Source of the DNA: Bacillota bacterium
GTDB lineage: Bacteria; Bacillota; Clostridia; Acetivibrionales; DSM-1351
Reading direction: 5' to 3'
Assembly (NCBI GenBank): GCA_023443515.1
Contig: JAEZUC010000040.1
Location: 1 to 14,358 of the forward strand
DNA length: 14,358 nt
Shown here: one piece after another, positions 9,601-14,358 of the stretch
Numbering within the stretch: the stretch's first letter is position 1
Layout: each line of letters starts with the position of its first letter
Notes under the pieces: model-generated
The model's database searches: none
What the model was told of the DNA's origin: nothing
The model's input: the letters and a program-made list of their open reading frames with translations, nothing else
Made by a program: the position numbers and the translations under genes

Positions 9601-12600
9601 TTTTATAATCCTTATGATCTTCATTTTGGTTTTCTATAATATAATTCCAGTCTTTTTTATCAGGAAAAGCGGTTCTTGATAGTAATATCAGTTTTGCAGC
9701 ATAATTTTCGGCTAAATACTTACTTGTTTCTAAAGCTATTTCCCCAAGCCCCCCGGTTATAACATATACTCCCTGTTCAACAAATTTTGAAGGTTTCTGA
9801 ATAACCTCAGGCTTCAACTGATATATTTCTGATATGTATCTTCTTTCACCATTATAAAGAACATATTTATCGCTACCTAAACAAATTTCTCTTGCGATAC
9901 TTTCACCATTGCCCTCTTCATTTAACTGACCGCAATCAAAGTCCATGCATCTTACATTAAGAGCTTCATTTTCTATATCCATAACCTTTGAAAATGCCCA
10001 GACCGAAGCATTTGTAGGATTTATTTGTGCTTTTTTTCCTTCAATGTACACGGCATCACTGGTTAAAGTAATAAATTCCAGTTCCTGCAGTCTATTAACA
10101 CCGCCCAGACTTTTAGCAAGATAAAACAAATTTCTAAGGGAGGCTCCTTCTTCCCTGTAAAAACCTTCGATAGAATTAATTTTTCCTTTTGCATTATCAT
10201 AGGCAGTACTGTATATAATACCTCTTATACTTGAATGTATATCTTTAATGCCTGCAATCTCTTGTTCAATATTTTTAAATTCTGAAATAATAACAGCTTC
10301 CTGTCCATAACCGGCTAACTTTTCTTTCAGTATTTTAATAAAGCTGTTATTGTTAGAAAATACAAGCCACTTTCCGGGTTTGTCTATTTTAATTTCACTA
10401 TTGTTCAGATTTACATTGTTCCATCTCACTTCATTCAAAAATTTCAAAACTTTACTTGACATATTTACAGTTTTCTCCGGCTGAGGAGTGAGCTGTTTTT
10501 TCTTTACAGTGAACCCTTCTATAGAAATTATTTTTTTGCCATAAGTGTCATATATATCAATATCGCACTTTATATTTGAAGCTCCTATTGATATATCTTC
10601 TTTTATTTCACCATGGCATACATACTTTGAGGCATTCAACTTTTCATAAATCTGTAGATTATTATAGTAAAAAGGTAAATAGGCTGTTGTGTTATCAACT
10701 CCATTATTTATTGAATTTGCAATCACAGACTGCAACGCCCCGTCTAATATTCCTTGATGAACATAGAAATATTCCAGTTCAGATTGCTCCTTGAGACTTA
10801 AGGAGGATACAAATTGCTTATTATTAATCTGAATAGAGTCTATACACATAAAGGATTTACCATAATTCATACCTATAGCTTTATATGCTTCATAAATATC
10901 TATGGAATTAATAGTATTTCCATCTATTTTGTTGATATTATTTTTACTGATGTCCTGAGAAGCCTGCTTTTCAAAGCTTACCCTTCCTGTGACACACTCT
11001 GTTTGTTTTTCGCCTGCTTCTTCAGAATTGCTTCTGAAAATAGTGAACAGAGTCCCGTCGCTATTCTTTTTACACTGGATTTTTACTTCACCACTACTAA
11101 ATTGCTCATATGTAATAGTATTTAATACAGTAACGTTATGTATGTTTGTAGGCACCATCCCAGTAAACTTCTGCATTACGAACATTACAATATCTATATA
11201 GCCTGTTCCGGGCATAATCCGATTGTTTAGTACTTTATGTTCATTCATAAGTTTTTCCAGGCCTGAGTTAAGCTTAATACTATATGTTGAATACTGATAA
11301 TCCCCACTTATTAAACTTACTTCATAAACCTCTTTTGCCACCGGGCCAGAAGCCGTTATACTGCTCTGCTTCCAGTAGCTATTTCTGGCAAAGGGGTAAA
11401 GTGGTAATTCTACCTTTGTGGTACTATAATGCTGGTATATGCCTGTCCAGTCTAAATCAAAACCTAGGGAATACAGCTTTGATATAATAAATGTAAATAA
11501 ATTACAACCCTTATTTGTAAAGCTGTTTATCGGTAATAAACTCTTTTCTTCATTTTTCTGCTCCGTTGATTTATATCCCAGATAAAGTTTATATTCAGCT
11601 TGCTCGTCTGAATCCCCGTCCAATGACTCCTTTATTTCTTTAAAATAGTCGTCTTCCGCTGCTACACCCTTTAATATTAATTCAATAGCCTTTTCAACGT
11701 CCATATAACCGTTCAGGCACGCTACTGTGTAAATTCCTTTATCGGTATACTGCATACTGATAGGTGCTATGCCTGCATGTTCAAGCATTTTTCCTAACGA
11801 GTATTCAAAGAAAAACCCGGTAATAATTCTAAATTTATCATTTTCATTGAACTGGTTTTTAAATAGTTCTTTATGTTTTAATATTTGTAAGAAATTTATG
11901 CCTTTTTTACTAAGAATACTATCAATATTATCTAATATTGTCTTATAGTATTCTTCACTTTCATATAATTCTTCAATTATGTCAGCGCAGGTTTCTAAAA
12001 CTACTTCTCCGGTAAAATGATAAGTAATATTTATGTTTCTATTATTATTTTCACCATAAAAGAACAGTTCTTCATCCACAGACCCTTTTTCAAAAGCATC
12101 TAATGCTGTTATGACCTTGTCAACGGAATCAGCATTTATTGCAAGACGATGTTCAAAATGTCCTCTTCCTGTATTAGTGGTATAGCAAACATCCTGAAAT
12201 TCTGCAGTATGACCCTGTAATAGCATATTCTTGTATGAAGTTGCAAGCTTTTTTACGCCACTTTTATTCTTTGCAGATACCGTGATAACGTTATCTTTTC
12301 TCAGTTTTCTCTCTTCCTGCATTTTGTTTTCAGGATATTCTTCTATTATAATATGAGCATTGGAGCCTCCCATACCAAATGAACTTATACCCGCTCTTTT
12401 CAAACCTTCGCACTTCCATTCCCTTAGCTTATCACTAATGTAGAACGGAGAATTAATTATATCAATAAACGGATTTAACTTATTAAAATGAATGGTTGGA
12501 GGAATCTTCCCATGTTTCATTGCTAAAATAACTTTTATTATTCCTGAAACTCCGGCTGCTGATTCCAAATGACCGATATTCGATTTTAATGAACCTATAG

Positions 12601-14358
12601 CACAGTATCCCTTTCTTTCTGTATCTTTGCGATATGCAGCATCGAGTCCTCTTATTTCTACCGGGTCTCCTAACACAGTGCCTGTACCATGTGCTTCTAT
12701 GTAAGAAATATCTTCCGGCTTCAAGCCTGCATCCTTCATCGCAGACGTTATAACCATTTCCTGAGCTTTTGAGTTAGGTGCTGATAAATTGTTTGCTCTC
12801 CCTCCATGGTTTATTGCTGAGCCTTTTATTACTGCGTATATATTATCTGAATCCTCCAAGGCTTTCTTTAATGATTTCAGTAATAATATGCCGTAGCCTT
12901 CCCCGGGAACATACCCATCAGCTTCTTTATCAAAAGCCTTGCAAGCTCCATCAGGAGAAAATGCCTGAAGCTTGCTTCCGCTCAGGTAGTATATAGGGCT
13001 GAAGACTGCCATTACCCCTCCTGCTAAAGCCTGATCACACTCTCCATTCTGTATACTTCTGCAGGCCAAATGAATGGCGACAAGTGATGATGAACACTGA
13101 GTGTTTACAACCAATGACGGCCCGTTAAAATTCATAAAATAAGATATGCGGTTTGCTATTATCGCTTCATGGTTACCTAGAGGTGTAAAAGTATTAATGT
13201 AAGGAATGTCTTCTTTATATTGAGTATGAGCTACTCCTACAAAAACTCCCGTATTACTTTCATTAAGTCTGTTACCTCCGTAGCCCCCGGATTCCAATGC
13301 GTGATATGCTCCCTGCATAAACAATCTCTGCTGAGGGTCCATGTCCTTTGCTTCTTTAGGTGATATATTAAAAAACTCAGGATCAAACATATCAATATTT
13401 TCTAAAAGTCCTGTTTTTTTCAGATATGTCTTCTTATCTGCATTACGGTTACTATCATAATATTGTTCCAAATCCAATCTGAAGGCCGGTATGTCACTTA
13501 CACAATCCAGTCCCTGGGAAAGATTATTCCAGAAGGTATTTAATTCTTCGGCTTTAGGAAACTGCCCTGACATTCCTATTATGGCTATGTCACCATCTAA
13601 GTATTTTTCAACTTCTGCTTCTTCCGGCTTCGAATTATCCTTATTATTTGTATCACTTTCAGGTACCTTTTCTATTAATGGGGTTGTTATATTATCAACT
13701 TTATTAAAATACCTTAGTACATTTTCTTTATATTCCTTTATTATAAAATCAGACAAAGCATCTATACTATTATATTCAAAAAAAGCTGAAGGATAGAAAA
13801 CCACATCAAATCGTCTTTCAATCTCTGAACCCGTGTAAATTAAGGAATTGGAATCTAGTCCCATACTCATAAAAGTATCGTAAACATTCAATCTGCCTGA
13901 TATAGGTTTTGAAACTCCTGCAATTATATCCAGCAGTAATTGATTTACTTTGTCTTTTAATTTATATTCCTTTTTGGGTTTACTTACGGATACTTCTTCC
14001 GGCGTTCTCTCAAAAGTATTATTCTCAACAACCTGATGATTCTGCCAGTATTTCTTACCATTGAAAGGGTATAGTGGCAAAGCTATTCTTTTCCTTGTAT
14101 AGCCCTCATCGTAAGCCCGGTAATTAATGTTTATTCCCTTTAGGTATAATTGGCTCATGGCTTCCTGAAAACTGCGCCAATCTGAACTTCCCCTTTTCAA
14201 GGTAGACAGTATAAGCAAGTCTTCTCTTGTTACTATTTTTTTAGCCATGTTGCATAAAGTGTTTGTTGCACCTATCTCCAACATAACCCCAATATTACTC
14301 TCTTCACAGCTCTTTACTGAGGAATAGAAATCTACAGGCTCCATTACATGTCTTAGCC
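3662..14358 (-). CDS. Modular type I polyketide synthase, 5'-partial (AT end-ACP-KS-AT(degenerate)-DH-KR-ACP-KS-ACP-KS-AT)
   Basis: This cytosolic megasynthase extends a polyketide chain by decarboxylative Claisen condensations on ACP-bound intermediates. Residues are numbered from the Met at 14344, but that Met is internal: the frame stays open to the window edge and reads LRHV just before it, which fits the conserved 'RHxxEPVxF' segment near the end of AT domains. Domains: AT end 1-100, ACP 128-206 (Ser165), KS1 251-670 (Cys417, His552, His592), degenerate AT 680-990, DH 1001-1283 (His1036, Asp1201), KR 1300-1765 (Lys1650, Tyr1687), ACP 1778-1858 (Ser1817), KS2 1900-2314 (Cys2059), AT-less linker 2326-2490, ACP 2520-2606 (Ser2565), KS3 2652-3073 (Cys2817), AT 3088-3527 (Ser3272, His3376). 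It stops with TAA straight after KS-AT and a short basic tail, leaving the processing domains and ACP of that module to the next two genes, 22 bases downstream and beyond. The product is unknown. Confidence 0.96.
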   Translation of the reverse strand, partial: LRHVMEPVDFYSSVKSCEESNIGVMLEIGATNTLCNMAKKIVTREDLLILSTLKRGSSDWRSFQEAMSQLYLKGININYRAYDEGYTRKRIALPLYPFNGKKYWQNHQVVENNTFERTPEEVSVSKPKKEYKLKDKVNQLLLDIIAGVSKPISGRLNVYDTFMSMGLDSNSLIYTGSEIERRFDVVFYPSAFFEYNSIDALSDFIIKEYKENVLRYFNKVDNITTPLIEKVPESDTNNKDNSKPEEAEVEKYLDGDIAIIGMSGQFPKAEELNTFWNNLSQGLDCVSDIPAFRLDLEQYYDSNRNADKKTYLKKTGLLENIDMFDPEFFNISPKEAKDMDPQQRLFMQGAYHALESGGYGGNRLNESNTGVFVGVAHTQYKEDIPYINTFTPLGNHEAIIANRISYFMNFNGPSLVVNTQCSSSLVAIHLACRSIQNGECDQALAGGVMAVFSPIYYLSGSKLQAFSPDGACKAFDKEADGYVPGEGYGILLLKSLKKALEDSDNIYAVIKGSAINHGGRANNLSAPNSKAQEMVITSAMKDAGLKPEDISYIEAHGTGTVLGDPVEIRGLDAAYRKDTERKGYCAIGSLKSNIGHLESAAGVSGIIKVILAMKHGKIPPTIHFNKLNPFIDIINSPFYISDKLREWKCEGLKRAGISSFGMGGSNAHIIIEEYPENKMQEERKLRKDNVITVSAKNKSGVKKLATSYKNMLLQGHTAEFQDVCYTTNTGRGHFEHRLAINADSVDKVITALDAFEKGSVDEELFFYGENNNRNINITYHFTGEVVLETCADIIEELYESEEYYKTILDNIDSILSKKGINFLQILKHKELFKNQFNENDKFRIITGFFFEYSLGKMLEHAGIAPISMQYTDKGIYTVACLNGYMDVEKAIELILKGVAAEDDYFKEIKESLDGDSDEQAEYKLYLGYKSTEQKNEEKSLLPINSFTNKGCNLFTFIISKLYSLGFDLDWTGIYQHYSTTKVELPLYPFARNSYWKQSSITASGPVAKEVYEVSLISGDYQYSTYSIKLNSGLEKLMNEHKVLNNRIMPGTGYIDIVMFVMQKFTGMVPTNIHNVTVLNTITYEQFSSGEVKIQCKKNSDGTLFTIFRSNSEEAGEKQTECVTGRVSFEKQASQDISKNNINKIDGNTINSIDIYEAYKAIGMNYGKSFMCIDSIQINNKQFVSSLSLKEQSELEYFYVHQGILDGALQSVIANSINNGVDNTTAYLPFYYNNLQIYEKLNASKYVCHGEIKEDISIGASNIKCDIDIYDTYGKKIISIEGFTVKKKQLTPQPEKTVNMSSKVLKFLNEVRWNNVNLNNSEIKIDKPGKWLVFSNNNSFIKILKEKLAGYGQEAVIISEFKNIEQEIAGIKDIHSSIRGIIYSTAYDNAKGKINSIEGFYREEGASLRNLFYLAKSLGGVNRLQELEFITLTSDAVYIEGKKAQINPTNASVWAFSKVMDIENEALNVRCMDFDCGQLNEEGNGESIAREICLGSDKYVLYNGERRYISEIYQLKPEVIQKPSKFVEQGVYVITGGLGEIALETSKYLAENYAAKLILLSRTAFPDKKDWNYIIENQNEDHKDYKRIKAIKALESKVEVLKCDITNEAQLKGCIDSIRGKYGKINGIFHMAGIIKDKLISLKSWDDMVEVLAPKVIGAELLDKVMENDNLDFFAMYSSLAAITGNMGQSDYAAGNSYIDALAYRRRASGKTAVSLNWTLWEQIGMGVKFINAQKSRGVKAIKNAAAMEAMEYSLNGENRQVIIADLSQYINSRKNNDIKDYKQEAENYFINKIADFLCTALDYNKDSIDITTSFVELGIDSILGVEIIRKIEDLLDTPLNPTFIYDYPNIERLSNFIAANYLDKIIEKGLIACSASSGENERTFIDEIATENLIADTADEEFEETDIAIIGMSYRLPGTDEENDFLDLLTKGKSAINEFPGDRALTKMQKQDKNKPLGGYLENIYSFDPQFFNITPKEAELMDPQQRTMLKVVWEAVEVSGYSDRIQGSDTGVFIGVSTNEYQMLVGEHHSQVGTGNALSITANRISYFFDLKGPSMAIDTACSSSLVSLDTACANIRQGNCDMAIAGGVSLILTTNTTKVFNEAGMLSADGRCKTFDSSANGYVRGEGCGAVILKPMKKAKEDKDNILAVIKGSSVNQDGHTNGLTAPNAISQETVIKKALKLSKVNAEDITYIEAHGTGTPLGDPIEIRALTSVFNSFTDKKAFCAIGSVKTNIGHLEAASGIASLIKVILALKFKVILPTLNFNKLNAHIPLVDSPFYIADEVKPWKCENGKRIAGVSSFGFGGTNSHAVIQEAPSITPVSDDSEKQYIFTVSATNQLSLRNNLKRLLAYMKKNKEPNLASISYTLTARKRHFSNRIVFIAENRNEVIRKLEYILSQENLKADNEYGYSTIKTNYNARSSKVYDWNFEELMNKINNENLAPYERISILKEFEKAYLLDEKIQWYKIFAEDERRVSELPPYCFNEERYIAGEDDSELAEVQTEKAEQSLVKNENYDNNKTIKVYSYSTEGLADRISGIFVEQLIEKLKFKADQIDIDSSLMDYGFDSVFAVSALQVYEEKIGAQLDPTLLFDFSSIREFSKYLAEEYNEQFQAYFAGAEESEPVVEQYISPKVNNKEDTFTSETTPLNLINKNCSDIAIIGYSGRFPKCDNPEMLWDNLKAGFDGISQLPEERYVYGGTEKNDTLKNVFSGYLKNVHMFDPLLFNISGKEAECMDPQQRLMLEVVWETLEHSGYNSQELADRKTGVFVGTSSKDYSVLISEGKSFSPYMGTGNAPSIIANRISHTFNLKGPSMSVDTACSSSLVAIHLACQSIYSGESDIAIAGGVNLLLDYDSQAIFEKAGMLSADHHCKTFDDSANGYVRAECAGAIMLKSLDDALRDGDHIHAVIKATGVNQDGRSNGLTVPNAISQTELLCETWNKGGVNPETISYIEAHGTATSLGDPIEIRGITEAFKKYTNKKSFCAVGSIKSNIGHAESGAGIAGIIKVILAMKHGYIPPSVNFKRASKKINFIESPVYVNATLNKWESIDGVPKRAGISSFGFGGTNSHILLEEAPKISTDVSKETNSASSLLTLSGKNQSMLKKYLGDIYSYIKRNYNLNIYDLCYTLCTGRQHMNNRLAVKCNSRDELLKKLESIVESDFSDNIQGVWKSENSDKKHQPVVFMYTGQGSQYKGAGYTLYLNEPIFREALEECEELLLPHIKYKLTDLLYSDKCSEELLNQTNIAQPVIFSFGYALTCLWMEWGIRPDIVLGHSVGEYIAAVVAGVFSLQDGIKLIAERGRLMNEVEAEGEMYAVFANLDVVTSYIKDYPSEKIRIAAINSPNNIVISGDREIARDIIKKLSDNNINSQRLAVSNAFHSPLMEPIVNEFRAVASKIQYFKPAIPIVSNVSAGIFKDKTFNPEYLVEHLLNPVKFMDSIQLLEEQGYKVFVEISGRQTLVNLCKNIFKDKNDKILLSSLQPSKNYSDVITDVLGQLYAIGSKINWCKIYANKKGRKIPLPAYPFNRKSYWFKDINVKENIELQYSYKSSKTGRISSLRGKKVQ
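3764..5083 (-). other. Acyltransferase domain, intact, probably malonyl-specific
   Basis: Residues 3088-3527. KS-AT linker 'LLTLSGKNQS', oxyanion loop 'TGQGSQ', catalytic Ser3272 in 'GHSVGE', Arg3297 in 'ERGRLM', and His3376 in 'SNAFHSPLMEP'. The AFHS form of the selectivity motif (not YASH) points to malonyl-CoA; that link is known for the family and was not tested here. It ends with 'LPAYPFNRKSYW'. This is the only complete AT in the window and might also serve the AT-deficient modules. Confidence 0.94.
5126..6391 (-). other. Ketosynthase domain KS3
   Basis: Residues 2652-3073. Triad: Cys2817 in 'DTACSSSL', His2952 in 'EAHGTATSLGDP', His2992 in 'NIGHAES'. 'VNQDGRSNGLTVPN' is of the cis-AT type. 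The usual 'RGEGCG' segment reads 'RAECAG', an unusual replacement confirmed in the DNA. It is probably active. Confidence 0.94.
6527..6787 (-). other. Acyl carrier protein domain (ACP3)
   Basis: Residues 2520-2606. The phosphopantetheine site is 'DYGFDSVFAVSAL' with Ser2565, followed by 'LLFDFSSIREFSKYL'. It directly follows the AT-less linker, so the KS2 module has no KR or DH and should leave a beta-keto group. Confidence 0.92.
6875..7369 (-). other. AT-less linker: KS-AT and post-AT linkers with the AT core removed
   Basis: Residues 2326-2490 sit where an AT should be but span about 165 residues instead of roughly 440 in the intact copy. The KS-AT linker is recognisable ('FTVSATNQLS', 'HFSNRIVF'), and the post-AT linker is kept ('IQWYKIFAEDERR', 'LPPYCFNEERYI'). 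No GQGSQ, GHSxG or AFHS-like motif is present. The module must be loaded by an AT acting in trans or by a neighbouring domain. Confidence 0.85.
7403..8647 (-). other. Ketosynthase domain KS2
   Basis: Residues 1900-2314, with an intact triad: Cys2059 in 'DTACSSSL', His2194 in 'EAHGTGT', His2234 in 'NIGHLEA'. 'NGYVRGEGCG' and 'VNQDGHTNGLTAPN' are of the type usual in cis-AT modules. It is predicted to condense, so this is not a non-elongating KS. Confidence 0.95.
8771..9013 (-). other. Acyl carrier protein domain (ACP2)
   Basis: Residues 1778-1858. The phosphopantetheine site is 'ELGIDSILGVEI' with Ser1817, followed by 'FIYDYPNIERLSNFI'. It ends the KS1 module. A linker of about 40 residues rich in acidic residues leads to KS2. 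Confidence 0.92.
9050..10447 (-). other. Ketoreductase domain of module 2
   Basis: Residues 1300-1765 comprise the structural half, then the catalytic short-chain-dehydrogenase half. The nucleotide loop is 'TGGLGEIALE', where the last Gly of TGGxGxxG is Ala. Lys1650 ('LAPKVIG'), the Ser pair 1673-1674 and 'DYAAGNSY' with Tyr1687 and Asn1691 complete the active site. There is no LDD motif ('GIIKD'), so I do not predict alcohol stereochemistry. Confidence 0.9.
10496..11344 (-). other. Dehydratase domain of module 2
   Basis: Residues 1001-1283 form a double-hotdog dehydratase. His1036 opens 'HKVLNNRIMP', a HxxxGxxxxP motif in which the Gly is Asn. 'YGKSF' matches the YGPxF motif, and Asp1201 with Gln1205 ('DGALQ') supplies the second catalytic element. 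'LPFYYNNL' matches LPFxW. Both catalytic residues are kept, so activity is likely, giving an enoyl intermediate. Confidence 0.88.
11375..12307 (-). other. Degenerate, probably inactive acyltransferase region
   Basis: Residues 680-990 occupy the AT position between KS1 and DH. The KS-AT linker is intact ('VITVSAKNKS', 'HFEHRLAI') and the post-AT linker ends 'LPLYPFARNSYW'. The core still aligns by eye with the intact AT at the end of the protein: 'ITYHFTGEVV' against 'VVFMYTGQGSQ', and 'QYTDKGIYTVACLNGYMDV' against 'GHSVGEYIAAVVAGVFSL'. The oxyanion Gln and the catalytic Ser are both lost, and the second subdomain carrying the 'AFHS' histidine is absent. It probably has only a structural role. 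Confidence 0.85.
12335..13594 (-). other. Ketosynthase domain KS1
   Basis: Residues 251-670 run from 'DIAIIGMSG' to 'GMGGSNAHIIIEE'. The catalytic triad is intact: Cys417 in 'NTQCSSSL', His552 in 'EAHGTGT', His592 in 'NIGHLES'. Several motifs differ from the two other KS domains: 'DGYVPGEGYG' instead of 'NGYVRGEGCG', and 'INHGGRANNLSAPN' instead of 'VNQDGxxNGLTxPN'. These variants are common among KSs of trans-AT assembly lines and their relatives, which fits the lack of a working AT in this module. Confidence 0.93.
13727..13963 (-). other. Acyl carrier protein domain (ACP1)
   Basis: Residues 128-206 form a typical four-helix carrier domain. The phosphopantetheine site is 'MGLDSNSLI' with Ser165 (codon 13850-13852). 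Helix III 'FFEYNSIDALSDFI' follows. It closes the module that begins upstream of the window. Confidence 0.9.
14045..14358 (-). other. C-terminal end of an acyltransferase domain plus post-AT linker
   Basis: Residues 1-100 of gene 1, plus four in-frame codons before them, match the last part of a PKS AT: 'EPVDFYSSV', then 'MLEIGATNTL' (family pattern 'xLEIGPxxxL'), then the post-AT linker ending 'LPLYPFNGKKYW'. The catalytic GHSxG and the selectivity region lie outside the window, so activity and substrate cannot be judged. An ACP follows with only about 30 residues between, leaving no room for KR or DH, so this is either a loading AT-ACP or a non-reducing extension module. Confidence 0.85.

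Noticed and set aside
5126..13594. KS copies as a DNA-level direct repeat
   Set aside because: The three KS regions are homologous but differ widely in nucleotide sequence. They are ordinary module repeats, not recent duplications.
14342..14344. ATG at 14344 as the start of the megasynthase
   Set aside because: The frame is open to the window edge and the codons just before it (Leu-Arg-His-Val) continue a conserved AT segment. No Shine-Dalgarno site precedes it. The gene starts outside the window.

Overview
The window is a piece of a modular type I polyketide synthase (PKS) operon from a low-GC Gram-positive bacterium, most likely an anaerobic clostridium. This rests on the strongly AT-rich base composition, codon use rich in ATA, AAA and TTA, G-rich Shine-Dalgarno sites, and the general look of the proteins. 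I cannot name the species or the product. All coding is on the minus strand, so the operon reads from the right edge of the window to the left, and both edges cut through genes.

Three consecutive genes fill the window with gaps of only 22 and 34 bases. Gene 1 (3662-14358, at least 3564 residues, 5' end outside) is a megasynthase. Its order is: C-terminal end of an acyltransferase (AT), ACP, KS1, degenerate AT, DH, KR, ACP, KS2, no AT core, ACP, KS3, intact AT. Gene 2 (2845-3639) encodes a 264-residue free-standing dehydratase. Gene 3 (1-2810, 3' end outside) encodes DH, KR, ACP and the start of a second ACP. It has no stop codon inside the window, but a full manual translation gives 936 uninterrupted codons.

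Read in order, this is the end of an upstream AT-ACP unit, then a KS-DH-KR-ACP module, then a KS-ACP module, then one module spread over three polypeptides: KS-AT, then DH, then DH-KR-ACP-ACP. If the line is collinear and all domains act, the modules would leave an enoyl unit, a beta-keto unit and a further reduced and dehydrated unit on the growing chain.

Two architectural points stand out. First, the AT position shows three states in one polypeptide: intact, decayed (catalytic Ser and oxyanion Gln gone, second subdomain missing) and excised with its flanking linkers kept. At least two modules must therefore be charged by an AT acting from elsewhere. Second, the last module is split around a stand-alone dehydratase that lies directly before a second, fused dehydratase. 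No RNA genes, mobile elements, CRISPR arrays, promoters or terminators were seen, and no stretch longer than 34 bases lacks a gene.
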